Counted from the first letter of the stretch, positions 45,974 to 56,226 are shown. The stretch is 64,000 nt of DNA from Clostridioides difficile_A (GCA_945909635.1 OX246690.1:372001-436000); one strand, 5' to 3'. Numbers and translations are program-made. Notes: generated by a model not told the origin, from the sequence alone.

Positions 45974-46359
45974 ATCAATACCCTCCTGTAATTATTAAAT
46001 TATATGGTAATCTTTCATTTAGAAATAATATGTAACATATAAGGCTATGTTTTTTATACAAAATTTTTAAGGTTAAAAATTTAGTTTTGAAATTGTTTTC
46101 CCTGTCATATTTCGATATTTAGTTATTTTTTATTTAATGTAATAATTGCTTTAAAAATTTATCAAAGAAATTGTTATTTTTTAGATTAAATATTATTAAA
46201 AATTTATCTAAGTTTGAAATTAGTTAACTAACTTGCTGATTAATTACAATGATAACATGTGTTTTTGAGTTTAGCAATGAAAACTTTTTTTGAAATGTCA
46301 AGCTTTTTCACAAAAAAATATATAAAAAAAACTTTTATATGCATAGAAAGGATAGCAAA
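45974..46359. other. ldhA-hadA divergent intergenic region, ldhA side
   Basis: AT-rich DNA. It must carry the ldhA promoter on the minus strand, but no clear -10/-35 or -24/-12 pair was recognised there. No protein-coding gene is supported; the only reading frame (46240-46428, minus) lacks a convincing start site and overlaps the palindrome. Confidence 0.6.
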
Positions 46360-46378
46360 ATGCAATGGAGAGTTGCAT
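46360..46378. promoter_or_regulatory. Inverted repeat, candidate activator site for hadA
   Basis: ATGCAA (46360-46365) and TTGCAT (46373-46378) with seven bases between. Centre is about 95 bases upstream of the -24 element, a normal distance for a sigma-54 enhancer. The binding protein is inferred to be the activator encoded at 54595. Confidence 0.55.
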
Positions 46379-46461
46379 AATGCCACGATATGAAAATAAT
46401 AATTCAATTGTATATTGTTAAAAAACATTCAAATCAAGCGATATTTTGCTTAAATATAAAG

Positions 46462-46478
46462 TTGGCACGATAAATGCT
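46462..46478 (+). promoter_or_regulatory. Sigma-54 promoter of the had operon
   Basis: TTGGCAC with GG at 46464-46465, a ten-base spacer, and GC at 46476-46477 (ATGCT). This matches the -24/-12 consensus of SigL with correct spacing. It implies a leader of about 160 bases before hadA. Confidence 0.85.
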
Positions 46479-46649
46479 TAACAATATAGGTGTAAGACAA
46501 TAAAACAATAAAAAATAATTTTAATAATTTTTAAGTTATTTTAGATAAGATTAGGAACTTTGACATCAAATAGTTAATATCAGAAAAAGGTATTTCATGA
46601 GTGATTTAATCGAAATTTTATAATTGATACTATTAAGGAGGAAAACGTT

Positions 46650-47849
46650 ATGCTTTTAGAAGGAGTTAAAGTAGTAGAACTTTCAAGTTTCATCGCAGCA
46701 CCATGTTGTGCAAAAATGTTAGGTGACTGGGGTGCAGAGGTTATTAAGATTGAACCTATAGAAGGTGATGGAATAAGAGTTATGGGTGGAACATTTAAAT
46801 CTCCAGCATCAGATGATGAAAACCCTATGTTTGAATTAGAAAATGGAAATAAAAAGGGTGTAAGTATTAATATAAAATCAAAAGAAGGAGTAGAAATATT
46901 ACATAAATTATTATCAGAAGCAGACATATTTGTAACTAATGTTAGAGTTCAAGCATTAGAAAAAATGGGTATAGCTTATGACCAAATAAAAGATAAATAT
47001 CCAGGATTAATATTCTCTCAAATATTAGGATATGGTGAAAAAGGACCTTTAAAAGATAAACCAGGATTTGACTACACTGCATACTTCGCAAGAGGAGGAG
47101 TTAGCCAATCTGTTATGGAAAAAGGAACATCTCCAGCAAATACAGCAGCAGGATTTGGTGACCACTATGCAGGTCTAGCATTAGCAGCAGGAAGTTTAGC
47201 AGCATTACATAAAAAAAGTCAAACTGGCAAAGGTGAAAGAGTAACAGTAAGTCTTTTCCATACAGCTATATATGGAATGGGAACAATGATAACAACAGCA
47301 CAATACGGAAATGAAATGCCTTTATCAAGAGAAAATCCAAACAGCCCATTAATGACTACATATAAATGTAAAGATGGAAGATGGATTCAATTAGCTTTAA
47401 TACAATACAACAAGTGGTTAGGCAAATTCTGTAAGGTTATAAATAGAGAATATATATTAGAAGACGATAGATACAATAACATAGATTCAATGGTTAATCA
47501 TGTTGAAGATTTAGTTAAGATAGTTGGAGAAGCTATGTTAGAAAAAACATTAGATGAGTGGTCAGCTCTATTAGAAGAAGCAGACTTACCATTTGAAAAA
47601 ATCCAAAGCTGTGAAGACTTATTAGATGACGAACAAGCTTGGGCAAACGACTTCTTATTTAAGAAAACATATGATAGCGGAAATACAGGTGTCTTAGTTA
47701 ATACTCCAGTTATGTTTAGAAATGAAGGAATAAAAGATTATACACCAGCACCAAAAGTAGGTCAACATACTGTAGAAGTATTAAAATCTTTAGGTTATGA
47801 TGAAGAAAAAATAAATAACTTCAAAGATAGTAAAGTTGTAAGATACTAA
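46650..47849 (+). CDS. hadA: 2-Hydroxyisocaproate CoA-transferase HadA
   Basis: A family III (Frc-type) CoA-transferase of 399 residues that moves CoA from isocaprenoyl- or isocaproyl-CoA to (R)-2-hydroxyisocaproate. The N-terminal EGVKVVELSSFIAAPCCAKMLGDWGAEVIKIE is the family fingerprint; the catalytic Asp lies in the PGFDYTAYFARGG segment. GGAGG precedes the ATG. First gene of hadA-hadI-hadB-hadC-acdB-etfB-etfA. Confidence 0.95.
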   Translation: MLLEGVKVVELSSFIAAPCCAKMLGDWGAEVIKIEPIEGDGIRVMGGTFKSPASDDENPMFELENGNKKGVSINIKSKEGVEILHKLLSEADIFVTNVRVQALEKMGIAYDQIKDKYPGLIFSQILGYGEKGPLKDKPGFDYTAYFARGGVSQSVMEKGTSPANTAAGFGDHYAGLALAAGSLAALHKKSQTGKGERVTVSLFHTAIYGMGTMITTAQYGNEMPLSRENPNSPLMTTYKCKDGRWIQLALIQYNKWLGKFCKVINREYILEDDRYNNIDSMVNHVEDLVKIVGEAMLEKTLDEWSALLEEADLPFEKIQSCEDLLDDEQAWANDFLFKKTYDSGNTGVLVNTPVMFRNEGIKDYTPAPKVGQHTVEVLKSLGYDEEKINNFKDSKVVRY

Positions 47850-47887
47850 TTAGTAATTCTAGATTTTATAAAAGGAGAATGCTAAAG

Positions 47888-48688
47888 ATGTACACAATGG
47901 GATTAGATATAGGTTCAACTGCATCAAAGGGAGTAATTTTAAAAGATGGAGAAGATATTGTAGCTTATGAGACAATATCTTCTGGTACTGGGACTACTGG
48001 ACCATCAAGAGTTTTAGAAAAATTATATGGCAAGACTGGTCTTGCAAGAGAAGACATTGAAAAAGTTGTAGTTACAGGATATGGAAGAATGAATTATTCA
48101 GATGCTGATAAGCAGATAAGTGAATTAAGCTGTCATGCCAGGGGAGTAAACTTCATAATTCCAGAGACAAGAACCATTATTGACATAGGTGGTCAAGATG
48201 CAAAGGTATTAAAGTTAGATAATAATGGAAGACTACTAAACTTTCTTATGAATGACAAGTGTGCTGCTGGTACAGGAAGATTTTTAGATGTAATGGCAAA
48301 GATAATAGAGGTTGATGTATCTGAACTCGGAAGTATATCTATGAATTCTCAAAATGAAGTGTCAATAAGCAGTACATGTACAGTATTTGCAGAGTCTGAG
48401 GTTATATCACATTTATCTGAAAATGCAAAAATTGAAGATATAGTGGCAGGTATTCATACTTCAGTAGCAAAGAGAGTTTCTAGCCTAGTAAAAAGAATAG
48501 GAGTACAAAGAAATGTAGTTATGGTTGGTGGAGTTGCTAGAAATAGTGGTATCGTAAGAGCTATGGCAAGAGAAATCAACACAGAAATTATTGTACCTGA
48601 TATACCTCAATTAACGGGCGCTTTAGGAGCAGCATTATACGCTTTTGATGAGGCGAAAACATCACAAAAAGAAGTGAAAAATATATAA
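47888..48688 (+). CDS. hadI: Activator of 2-hydroxyisocaproyl-CoA dehydratase HadI
   Basis: A 266-residue ASKHA-fold ATPase (archerase) that injects one electron into HadBC at the cost of ATP. The phosphate-binding GLDIGSTASKG is at the N-terminus. The [4Fe-4S] cluster shared by the homodimer is held by cysteines in NDKCAAGTGRF and SSTCTVFAE. The ATG at 47888 is chosen because GGAG at 47873-47876 is too close to the earlier ATG at 47879. Confidence 0.95.
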   Translation: MYTMGLDIGSTASKGVILKDGEDIVAYETISSGTGTTGPSRVLEKLYGKTGLAREDIEKVVVTGYGRMNYSDADKQISELSCHARGVNFIIPETRTIIDIGGQDAKVLKLDNNGRLLNFLMNDKCAAGTGRFLDVMAKIIEVDVSELGSISMNSQNEVSISSTCTVFAESEVISHLSENAKIEDIVAGIHTSVAKRVSSLVKRIGVQRNVVMVGGVARNSGIVRAMAREINTEIIVPDIPQLTGALGAALYAFDEAKTSQKEVKNI

Positions 48689-48702
48689 AAAGAGGGATGA
48701 AA

Positions 48703-49929
48703 ATGTCTGAAAAAAAAGAAGCTAGAGTAGTAATAAATGATTTATTAGCTGAACAATATGCAAATGCATTTAAAGCTAAAGAAGAAGGAAGACCTGTAGG
48801 TTGGTCAACATCAGTATTTCCTCAAGAATTAGCAGAAGTATTTGACTTAAATGTATTATATCCAGAAAACCAAGCAGCTGGGGTAGCGGCTAAAAAAGGT
48901 TCTTTAGAATTATGTGAAATGGCTGAATCTAAAGGATATTCTATCGACCTATGTGCATATGCAAGAACAAATTTTGGTCTTTTAGAAAATGGTGGCTGTG
49001 AAGCTTTAGATATGCCAGCTCCAGATTTCCTACTTTGCTGTAACAATATATGTAACCAAGTTATAAAATGGTATGAAAATATTTCAAGAGAATTAGATAT
49101 ACCTCTAATAATGATTGATACAACTTTCAATAATGAAGATGAAGTTACTCAATCAAGAATTGATTATATTAAAGCTCAATTTGAAGAAGCTATAAAGCAA
49201 TTAGAAATTATATCAGGAAAGAAATTTGACCCTAAGAAGTTTGAAGAAGTAATGAAAATATCAGCTGAAAACGGAAGACTATGGAAATACTCTATGAGTT
49301 TACCAGCAGATTCTTCTCCTTCACCAATGAATGGATTTGACTTATTTACTTACATGGCTGTAATAGTTTGTGCTAGAGGTAAAAAAGAAACTACAGAAGC
49401 ATTTAAGTTACTTATAGAAGAATTAGAGGACAACATGAAAACTGGTAAATCTTCTTTCAGAGGAGAAGAAAAATACAGAATAATGATGGAAGGTATACCT
49501 TGTTGGCCATATATAGGATACAAAATGAAAACATTAGCTAAATTTGGAGTTAACATGACAGGTAGTGTTTACCCACATGCTTGGGCATTACAATATGAAG
49601 TTAATGATTTAGATGGAATGGCAGTAGCATACAGTACTATGTTTAACAATGTAAACTTAGACCGTATGACAAAATATAGAGTTGATTCTTTAATAGATGG
49701 TAAATGTGATGGAGCATTCTATCATATGAACAGAAGCTGTAAACTTATGAGTTTAATACAATATGAAATGCAAAGAAGAGCAGCTGAAGAAACTGGATTA
49801 CCATATGCTGGATTTGATGGTGACCAAGCAGATCCTAGAGCTTTTACTAATGCTCAATTTGAAACAAGAATTCAAGGTTTAGTTGAAGTAATGGAAGAAA
49901 GAAAAAAACTTAATAGAGGTGAGATATAA
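48703..49929 (+). CDS. hadB: 2-Hydroxyisocaproyl-CoA dehydratase subunit HadB
   Basis: A 408-residue [4Fe-4S] subunit of the dehydratase that converts (R)-2-hydroxyisocaproyl-CoA to isocaprenoyl-CoA by a ketyl radical mechanism. Cysteine-containing segments such as FLLCCNNICNQV and HMNRSCKLM fit cluster ligation. The start at 48703 (MSEKKEARVV) fits the family; an ATG at 48697 directly abuts AGAGGG. Its last base overlaps the hadC start. Confidence 0.94.
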   Translation: MSEKKEARVVINDLLAEQYANAFKAKEEGRPVGWSTSVFPQELAEVFDLNVLYPENQAAGVAAKKGSLELCEMAESKGYSIDLCAYARTNFGLLENGGCEALDMPAPDFLLCCNNICNQVIKWYENISRELDIPLIMIDTTFNNEDEVTQSRIDYIKAQFEEAIKQLEIISGKKFDPKKFEEVMKISAENGRLWKYSMSLPADSSPSPMNGFDLFTYMAVIVCARGKKETTEAFKLLIEELEDNMKTGKSSFRGEEKYRIMMEGIPCWPYIGYKMKTLAKFGVNMTGSVYPHAWALQYEVNDLDGMAVAYSTMFNNVNLDRMTKYRVDSLIDGKCDGAFYHMNRSCKLMSLIQYEMQRRAAEETGLPYAGFDGDQADPRAFTNAQFETRIQGLVEVMEERKKLNRGEI

Positions 49930-51056
49930 TGGAAGCTATTTTATCTAAAATGAAAGAAGTAGTTGAAAATCCAAATGCGGCTGTAAAAAAATATAAAGAT
50001 GAAACTGGTAAAAAAGCTATAGGTTGTTTCCCAGTTTACTGCCCAGAAGAGATTATACATGCAGCTGGAATGCTTCCAGTTGGTATATGGGGAGGACAAA
50101 CAGAATTAGATTTAGCTAAACAATATTTCCCTGCATTTGCATGTTCAATAATGCAATCATGTTTAGAATATGGATTAAAAGGTGCTTATGATGAATTATC
50201 TGGAGTTATTATACCAGGTATGTGTGATACATTAATTTGTCTAGGACAAAACTGGAAATCAGCAGTACCTCATATAAAATATATATCATTAGTACATCCA
50301 CAAAATAGAAAACTTGAAGCTGGTGTAAAATACCTAATCAGTGAGTACAAAGGTGTAAAAAGAGAGCTTGAAGAAATATGTGGTTATGAAATAGAAGAAG
50401 CAAAAATTCATGAAAGTATAGAAGTTTACAATGAACATAGAAAAACTATGAGAGACTTTGTTGAAGTAGCTTATAAACATTCTAATACTATAAAACCATC
50501 AGTAAGAAGCTTAGTAATCAAAAGTGGATTCTTTATGAGAAAAGAAGAACACACTGAATTAGTAAAAGAATTAATAGCAAAATTAAATGCTATGCCAGAA
50601 GAAGTCTGTTCTGGAAAGAAAGTTTTATTAACAGGTATAGTAGCTGATTCTAAAGATATATTAGATATTTTAGAAGACAACAATATATCAGTTGTAGCAG
50701 ATGATTTAGCTCAAGAAACAAGACAATTCAGAACAGATGTACCAGCAGGTGATGATGCGTTAGAAAGATTAGCAAGACAATGGTCAAACATAGAAGGATG
50801 TTCATTAGCTTATGACCCTAAGAAAAAACGTGGGTCACTTATAGTAGATGAAGTTAAAAAGAAAGATATAGATGGTGTTATCTTCTGTATGATGAAGTTC
50901 TGTGACCCAGAAGAATACGATTATCCTTTAGTTAAAAAAGATATAGAAGATAGTGGAATACCTACTTTATATGTTGAAATTGACCAACAAACTCAGAATA
51001 ATGAACAAGCCAGAACTCGTATTCAAACTTTTGCTGAGATGATGAGTTTAGCGTAA
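49929..51056 (+). CDS. hadC: 2-Hydroxyisocaproyl-CoA dehydratase subunit HadC
   Basis: 375 residues, the second Fe-S subunit of the dehydratase. The N-terminal GCFPVYCPEEIIHAAGMLPVG is typical of the HgdB/BcrC family. Later cysteines in FACSIMQSCLEYG and FCMMKFCDPEEYD can bind the cluster. The stop of hadB and start of hadC share a base (TAATG), indicating coupled, equimolar synthesis. Confidence 0.95.
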   Translation: MEAILSKMKEVVENPNAAVKKYKDETGKKAIGCFPVYCPEEIIHAAGMLPVGIWGGQTELDLAKQYFPAFACSIMQSCLEYGLKGAYDELSGVIIPGMCDTLICLGQNWKSAVPHIKYISLVHPQNRKLEAGVKYLISEYKGVKRELEEICGYEIEEAKIHESIEVYNEHRKTMRDFVEVAYKHSNTIKPSVRSLVIKSGFFMRKEEHTELVKELIAKLNAMPEEVCSGKKVLLTGIVADSKDILDILEDNNISVVADDLAQETRQFRTDVPAGDDALERLARQWSNIEGCSLAYDPKKKRGSLIVDEVKKKDIDGVIFCMMKFCDPEEYDYPLVKKDIEDSGIPTLYVEIDQQTQNNEQARTRIQTFAEMMSLA

Positions 51057-51103
51057 GTTCATTAAAATAAATTTACTATAAAATGTGAAAATTGGAGGAA
51101 GCT

Positions 51104-52237
51104 ATGTTATATAACAAAGAACAAGAACTTTTAAGAAAAGCAGTAAGAGATTTTGTTAGTAAAGAATTAGATACTTTACCAGCAGAAATGGATAAAACAG
51201 GTGTAATGCCTAAGGAATTAATCAAAAAGTTAGCTGAAACAAAATTTATAAGCAGTAATATTCCAGAAGAGTATGGTGGTGGGGGAGCAGGATATGTTTC
51301 TTATGCTATCATAATGGAAGAAATAGCTAGAAGATGTGCATCAACAGCTACTTTTGTTACAGCTGGTTCTTCTCTTGCTACATTACCAATACTTTACAAT
51401 GGTACTGAAGAGCAAAAACAAAAATACTTAAAAGGTTTAGCAACAGGTGAATTAATAGGAGCATTTGGTTTAACTGAGCCAGGAGCTGGTTCTGATGCAG
51501 GTGGGCAACAAACAACAGCAGAATTAGTTGGAGACCACTACATCTTAAATGGTAGAAAAACTTTCATAACTAATGGACCATTCTGCGACATAGCTATAGT
51601 AATAGCAGTTACAGATAGAAGTAAAGGTCTTAGAGGTACATCAGCATTTATAGTAGAAAGTAAATGGGACGGTTTCTCAACAGGAGCTCATGAAGATAAA
51701 ATGGGTATAAGAGGAACTGAAACTTCTGACTTAATATTTGAAAATGTTAAAGTTCCAAAAGAAAACCTTATAGGAAAAGAAGGTAATGGATTTAAAATAG
51801 CAATGGGTACTTTAGAAGTAGGTAGAATAGGTGTTGCTGCTCTAGCTCTAGGAATTGCTCAAGGTGCTTTAGATGAAGCTGTTAAATATACAAAACAAAG
51901 AGTTCAATTTGGTAAGCCTATAGCTAAATTCCAAAATACTCAATTTACTATAGCTGATATGGAAACAAAAGTTTGTGCAGCTAGAGGATTAGTTTACGAT
52001 GCAGCACAAAAGAGAGATGCAGGAATGAGAGTTGCTCAAGAATCTGCAATGGCTAAATACTATGCAGCAGAAGTTGCAAATGAAGTTGCTTACAAAGCAT
52101 TACAACTTCATGGTGGATATGGATTCATAAAAGATTATGAAATCGAAAGAATGTACAGAGACGCTAGAATCGTATCAATATACGAAGGAACATCAGAAGT
52201 TCAAAAAATGGTAATTTCATCAAACGTATTAAAATAA
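51104..52237 (+). CDS. acdB: Isocaprenoyl-CoA reductase (acyl-CoA dehydrogenase) AcdB
   Basis: A 377-residue acyl-CoA dehydrogenase-fold flavoenzyme. It shows FGLTEPGAGSDAG, the FITNGPFCDIAIV segment, and the near-C-terminal IYEGTSEVQKMVI with the catalytic Glu. With EtfBA it reduces isocaprenoyl-CoA to isocaproyl-CoA while bifurcating electrons to ferredoxin. GGAGG is five bases before the ATG at 51104; a TTG at 51092 overlaps that site. Confidence 0.94.
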   Translation: MLYNKEQELLRKAVRDFVSKELDTLPAEMDKTGVMPKELIKKLAETKFISSNIPEEYGGGGAGYVSYAIIMEEIARRCASTATFVTAGSSLATLPILYNGTEEQKQKYLKGLATGELIGAFGLTEPGAGSDAGGQQTTAELVGDHYILNGRKTFITNGPFCDIAIVIAVTDRSKGLRGTSAFIVESKWDGFSTGAHEDKMGIRGTETSDLIFENVKVPKENLIGKEGNGFKIAMGTLEVGRIGVAALALGIAQGALDEAVKYTKQRVQFGKPIAKFQNTQFTIADMETKVCAARGLVYDAAQKRDAGMRVAQESAMAKYYAAEVANEVAYKALQLHGGYGFIKDYEIERMYRDARIVSIYEGTSEVQKMVISSNVLK

Positions 52238-52269
52238 TAAATAATCTAATGAAATTGGAGGTATAGACT

Positions 52270-53055
52270 TTGAAAATATTAGTTTGCGTAAAACAAGTTC
52301 CAGATACTAACGAAGTAAGAATAAATAAAGAAACAGGTACTCTTATAAGAGATGGAGTTCCAAGTATATTAAACCCAGATGATGCTAATGCATTAGAGGA
52401 AGCTTTAAAAATTAAAGATGAGCATGATGATGTAACTATAACAGTTATAACAATGGGACCTCCTCAAGCAGACTTTATGCTAAGAGAGTGTTTAGCTATG
52501 GGTGCTGATGATGCAATATTATTAAGTGATAGAGCATTTGGAGGAGCTGATACTTGGGCTACATCAAATACTATTGCAGCAGGTATAGCTAAAGTTGGAG
52601 ATTATGACATAATATTTGCAGGAAGACAAGCAATAGATGGAGATACTGCACAAGTTGGACCACAAATTGCAGAGAAATTAGACATTCCTCAAGTTACATA
52701 TGTACAAGACTTCAAAATAGAAGGAAAAGATATAATAGTTCAAAGACAATTAGAAGATGGATATGAATTAATAAAAGTAAGTACACCTGTACTTTTAACA
52801 GCAGTAAAAGAGTTAAATGCACCTAGATACATGTCTGTTGATAAAATAGTAAAAGCATATAAACATGATGTAAAAGTTTGGACAATTGATGATTTAGATG
52901 TAAATAAAGAAGAGGTTGGTTTAAAAGCATCACCAACTAAAGTATTTAGATCATTTACTCCTGAGCCAAGAGGAAAAGGAGAAATCTTAGAAGGTAAAGC
53001 TGATGAAATAGCTAACAAAATAATAATCGGTCTAAAACAAAAGCACATTATATAA
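52270..53055 (+). CDS. etfB: Electron transfer flavoprotein beta subunit EtfB
   Basis: 261 residues of the EtfB family: N-terminal KILVCVKQVPDTNEVRI, the DADDAILLSDRAFGGADT region, and AGRQAIDGDTAQVGPQIAE. It binds FAD in bifurcating Etf complexes and works with AcdB. The start codon is TTG with GGAG nine bases upstream; no ATG would give a complete N-terminus. Confidence 0.94.
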   Translation: MKILVCVKQVPDTNEVRINKETGTLIRDGVPSILNPDDANALEEALKIKDEHDDVTITVITMGPPQADFMLRECLAMGADDAILLSDRAFGGADTWATSNTIAAGIAKVGDYDIIFAGRQAIDGDTAQVGPQIAEKLDIPQVTYVQDFKIEGKDIIVQRQLEDGYELIKVSTPVLLTAVKELNAPRYMSVDKIVKAYKHDVKVWTIDDLDVNKEEVGLKASPTKVFRSFTPEPRGKGEILEGKADEIANKIIIGLKQKHII

Positions 53056-53073
53056 GTTGGAGGAGTACAAACT

Positions 53074-54111
53074 ATGAATGATATAAAAGATTTAAGTTCT
53101 TATAAAAACGTATGGATATTTGCAGAACAAAGAGAAGGAAAAATAGCTCCAGTAGTTATCGAATTATTAGGAGAAGGAAGAAAATTAGCTACAGAAGTAG
53201 ATGCTGAGCTTTGTGCAGTATTATTAGGAAAAGATGTTGATGGATTAGCTAAAGAGTTAATAACTTTTGGAGCAGATAAAGTTTATGTTGCAGATGATGC
53301 TCTTTTAGAAAAATATACAACTGATGCATATACAAAAGTAATAAAAGATGCAATAGATGAAATAAAACCAGAAATAATGCTTTTCGGAGCAACTCATATA
53401 GGTAGAGATTTAGCACCTAGAATAGCTTCAAGAGTTGGAACTGGATTAACAGCTGACTGTACTAAGTTAGAAATAGACCCAGAAGATAAGAAAATAAAAC
53501 AAACTCGTCCAGCATTTGGTGGAAACATAATGGCTACAATCATATGTCCAAACCATAGACCTCAAATGTCTACAGTTAGACCTGGTGTTATGGATAAAGC
53601 TGAACAAGACGAAACAAGAACTGGTGAAGTTATAGCATTAGACTATAAAATAACTCAAGATGATATAAGAACTACTGTTTTAGAAACAGTTAAAACTAAA
53701 AAAGATTTAGTATCTCTTACAGATGCAAATGTTATAGTATCAGGTGGTTTAGGATTAGGTGGACCAGAAGGATTTGAAATGCTTAAGAAATTAGCTGACA
53801 AATTAGGTGGAGTAGTTGGTTCTTCTCGTGCAGCTGTAGATGCTGGATGGATAGACCATTCTCACCAAGTAGGTCAAACAGGAACTACTGTTAAGCCAAA
53901 CCTATACATAGCTTGTGGTATATCAGGAGCAATACAACATTTAGCAGGTATGCAATCATCAGATTTCATAATTGCTATAAACAAAAACCCAGCAGCTCCA
54001 ATTTTAGAAATCGCTGATTATGGAGTAGTTGGAGATTTACATGAAATAGTACCAATGCTTATAGATAAATTAGATAGCGTTGATGATTTATTAGAAGCTA
54101 TAAAAGCTTAA
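53074..54111 (+). CDS. etfA: Electron transfer flavoprotein alpha subunit EtfA
   Basis: 345 residues. The C-terminal FAD-binding domain is evident: SSRAAVDAGWIDHSHQVGQTGTTVKP, then IACGISGAIQHLAGM and INKNPAAPILEIADYG. Pairs with EtfB, 18 bases upstream. No N-terminal ferredoxin domain is present. Last gene of the had operon, followed by a terminator. Confidence 0.95.
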   Translation: MNDIKDLSSYKNVWIFAEQREGKIAPVVIELLGEGRKLATEVDAELCAVLLGKDVDGLAKELITFGADKVYVADDALLEKYTTDAYTKVIKDAIDEIKPEIMLFGATHIGRDLAPRIASRVGTGLTADCTKLEIDPEDKKIKQTRPAFGGNIMATIICPNHRPQMSTVRPGVMDKAEQDETRTGEVIALDYKITQDDIRTTVLETVKTKKDLVSLTDANVIVSGGLGLGGPEGFEMLKKLADKLGGVVGSSRAAVDAGWIDHSHQVGQTGTTVKPNLYIACGISGAIQHLAGMQSSDFIIAINKNPAAPILEIADYGVVGDLHEIVPMLIDKLDSVDDLLEAIKA

Positions 54112-54259
54112 TTGATACAAATTATATAAATATTACTGATTGAATAAGTCTTATTAGTTAGTAACATGATTATTAACCCTTTGATAAGTTGTTGCTAGTT
54201 TGTATTTGTCAGTTATTAAAAAGTCTGTTTGAATAAAATTTTACAATACAAGATAATCT

Positions 54260-54330
54260 AGATAATCCTTATATGTGTATTGCTTACAAAATGTGAGTCA
54301 TACCCTATAAGGATTATCTTTATTTTTTTT
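54260..54330 (+). terminator. Terminator of the had operon
   Basis: AGATAATCCTTATA (54260-54273) pairs with TATAAGGATTATCT (54306-54319), followed by TTATTTTTTTT. The large loop is 32 bases. Between here and the regulator gene at 54595 the DNA is AT-rich and holds only its presumed promoter. Confidence 0.88.
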
Positions 54331-54594
54331 GAATAAATCTTAAATTTAATTAAATTGTACTAAATAGACAAATAATTACTAAATGTGTGATAAAATACAA
54401 TTAAAAGCAAAATGAAATTTTTAACAAACTATAATCATTAAAATTATATCTTAGTTACATTTTAATGAAGGAAGCTATTTAAAAAGACAAATATTACGAG
54501 GAGTTGGTTGTATGTGCTAATGGTATTTATTGTAAGCAAACAATAAATTTTGTATGTAGTTCAATAAATTACTTAATGAAAGGTGCGAATATTA

Positions 54595-56226
54595 ATGGAT
54601 AATAATTTAATAGGGCTTATAGAACATGTAGAAAATCCAGCTATTTTATGTAAGGAATCAGGCGAAATAATATATTGTAATCATCTAATAGATAGTATTT
54701 TTAGTTTTCTAGATATAAAAAAGCCTAAAAATATAAATGAATTAGATTCTAACTTTGACAAAAAAGAAATTCTGACAGATAGTAAAAAGAAAATAGCTTT
54801 CAGAGAATTAAGAATGAATGCACATATATACAATATGAAAGATAATAATAATGAAAATACTATAGTTTATTTATTTGAAAAATCTGTAATATCGGATAAA
54901 GTAGTTGAGGATATAATAGAACATATAGATGAAGTTGTCGTTGTATTTAACAAAGATGGGGTAATTGAAAAGATGAATAATGTTAGTGATGAGATATTAC
55001 CTTTTAAAAGAACTGAAGTACTTGGTAGAAATATAACAGACCTTGTAAGACAAGGATTAGTAGAAGAACCAATAATATTAAATATGCTTAAAGTGAAGAA
55101 AAAGATTTATAGAAATATCGTTTACCCTGATGGAAAACTTATTGCCTATACAGCAGTTCCAAGATGGGACTCTAAAGGAAAACTTACAGGAGGAGTACTT
55201 ACAGGAAGAGATATTTCAAGGGTCATTAAGCTTGAATCTCAGATAAGATATAGTGATATGTCAGAGGATACAGAGTATATAAGTCAAAGTAAGATTATGG
55301 ATAACATAAAAAAAGTTGTCAAGAGAGCTGCAGCTTCGGATTCTTCTATATTTATAAATGGAGAATCGGGTGTAGGAAAAGAAATAATAGCAAGAACTAT
55401 CTATAAGTACAGTTCAAGAAGGGAAAAACCTTTTATCGCAATAAACTGTGGAGCTATACCAAATGAACTATTAGAATCAGAGTTTTTTGGATATGAAGAA
55501 GGTTCTTTTACTGGAGCTAAGAAAAAAGGTAAAAAGGGACTTTTTGAAGAGGCAAATGGTGGAACTATCTTTTTGGATGAGATAGGTGAGTTACCAATGC
55601 AGATGCAAAAAAAATTACTTAGAGTTATACAAGAAAATACGATTACTAGAATAGGTGGTAGCAAACCTATAAAGATAGATGTTAGATATATAAGTGCTAC
55701 TAATATTTCTCATGAAGACCTTAGAAATAATCTTAAATTTAGACAAGATTTATACTATAGATTGAGTGTTATTCCAGTAAAAATACCACCACTTAGAGAG
55801 CGAAAAGAAGATATAGTACCATTAGTAAATTATTTCTTAAAGCTTTACAATGAAAAGTATAATAGAGAAGTAGAAGTTTCACCTAAGGTTATTGAATTAT
55901 TGGAAGAATATTCTTGGCCAGGTAACATAAGAGAATTGAAAAATATCATTGAAAGATTCGTAGTTTTATCAGCTAAAAATGTAATTGGAGAAGATGAATT
56001 TAATATGCTTATAAATCTAGATATGATTGATAATGAAACAGATGATTTATCACCAATAGTGGTAAATGGAATTATGAATCTTAATGATGCATATAAAATA
56101 GTAGACCAAATAATGATAAGTAAGGCTATAAATAAGTATGGTTCAATAACAAAGGCTGCTGAAGTTATAGGTATATATCCTTCTACTATTCATAGAAAGA
56201 TAAAAAGTGGACACATTCATGTATAG
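54595..56226 (+). CDS. Sigma-54-dependent transcriptional activator with PAS domain
   Basis: 543 residues. The N-terminal half has one or two PAS-like sensor regions (about 1-90 and 100-220; KDGVIEKMNNVSDEILPF). The AAA+ domain (about 235-465) shows Walker A GESGVGKE, the sigma-54 contact loop GSFTGA, Walker B FLDEIGEL, and R-finger segment RQDLYYRLSVIPV. A C-terminal Fis-type helix-turn-helix (GSITKAAEVIGIYPSTIHRKI) ends the protein. AAAGGTG lies nine bases before the ATG at 54595; a GTG inside that site is unlikely. It sits next to the had operon, which has a sigma-54 promoter, so it is its probable activator. Confidence 0.93.
   Translation: MDNNLIGLIEHVENPAILCKESGEIIYCNHLIDSIFSFLDIKKPKNINELDSNFDKKEILTDSKKKIAFRELRMNAHIYNMKDNNNENTIVYLFEKSVISDKVVEDIIEHIDEVVVVFNKDGVIEKMNNVSDEILPFKRTEVLGRNITDLVRQGLVEEPIILNMLKVKKKIYRNIVYPDGKLIAYTAVPRWDSKGKLTGGVLTGRDISRVIKLESQIRYSDMSEDTEYISQSKIMDNIKKVVKRAAASDSSIFINGESGVGKEIIARTIYKYSSRREKPFIAINCGAIPNELLESEFFGYEEGSFTGAKKKGKKGLFEEANGGTIFLDEIGELPMQMQKKLLRVIQENTITRIGGSKPIKIDVRYISATNISHEDLRNNLKFRQDLYYRLSVIPVKIPPLRERKEDIVPLVNYFLKLYNEKYNREVEVSPKVIELLEEYSWPGNIRELKNIIERFVVLSAKNVIGEDEFNMLINLDMIDNETDDLSPIVVNGIMNLNDAYKIVDQIMISKAINKYGSITKAAEVIGIYPSTIHRKIKSGHIHV

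Noticed and set aside
46240..46428. Minus-strand frame of 62 codons in the ldhA-hadA intergenic region
   Set aside because: No clear ribosome binding site, unusual composition, and it covers the palindrome that fits a regulatory site.
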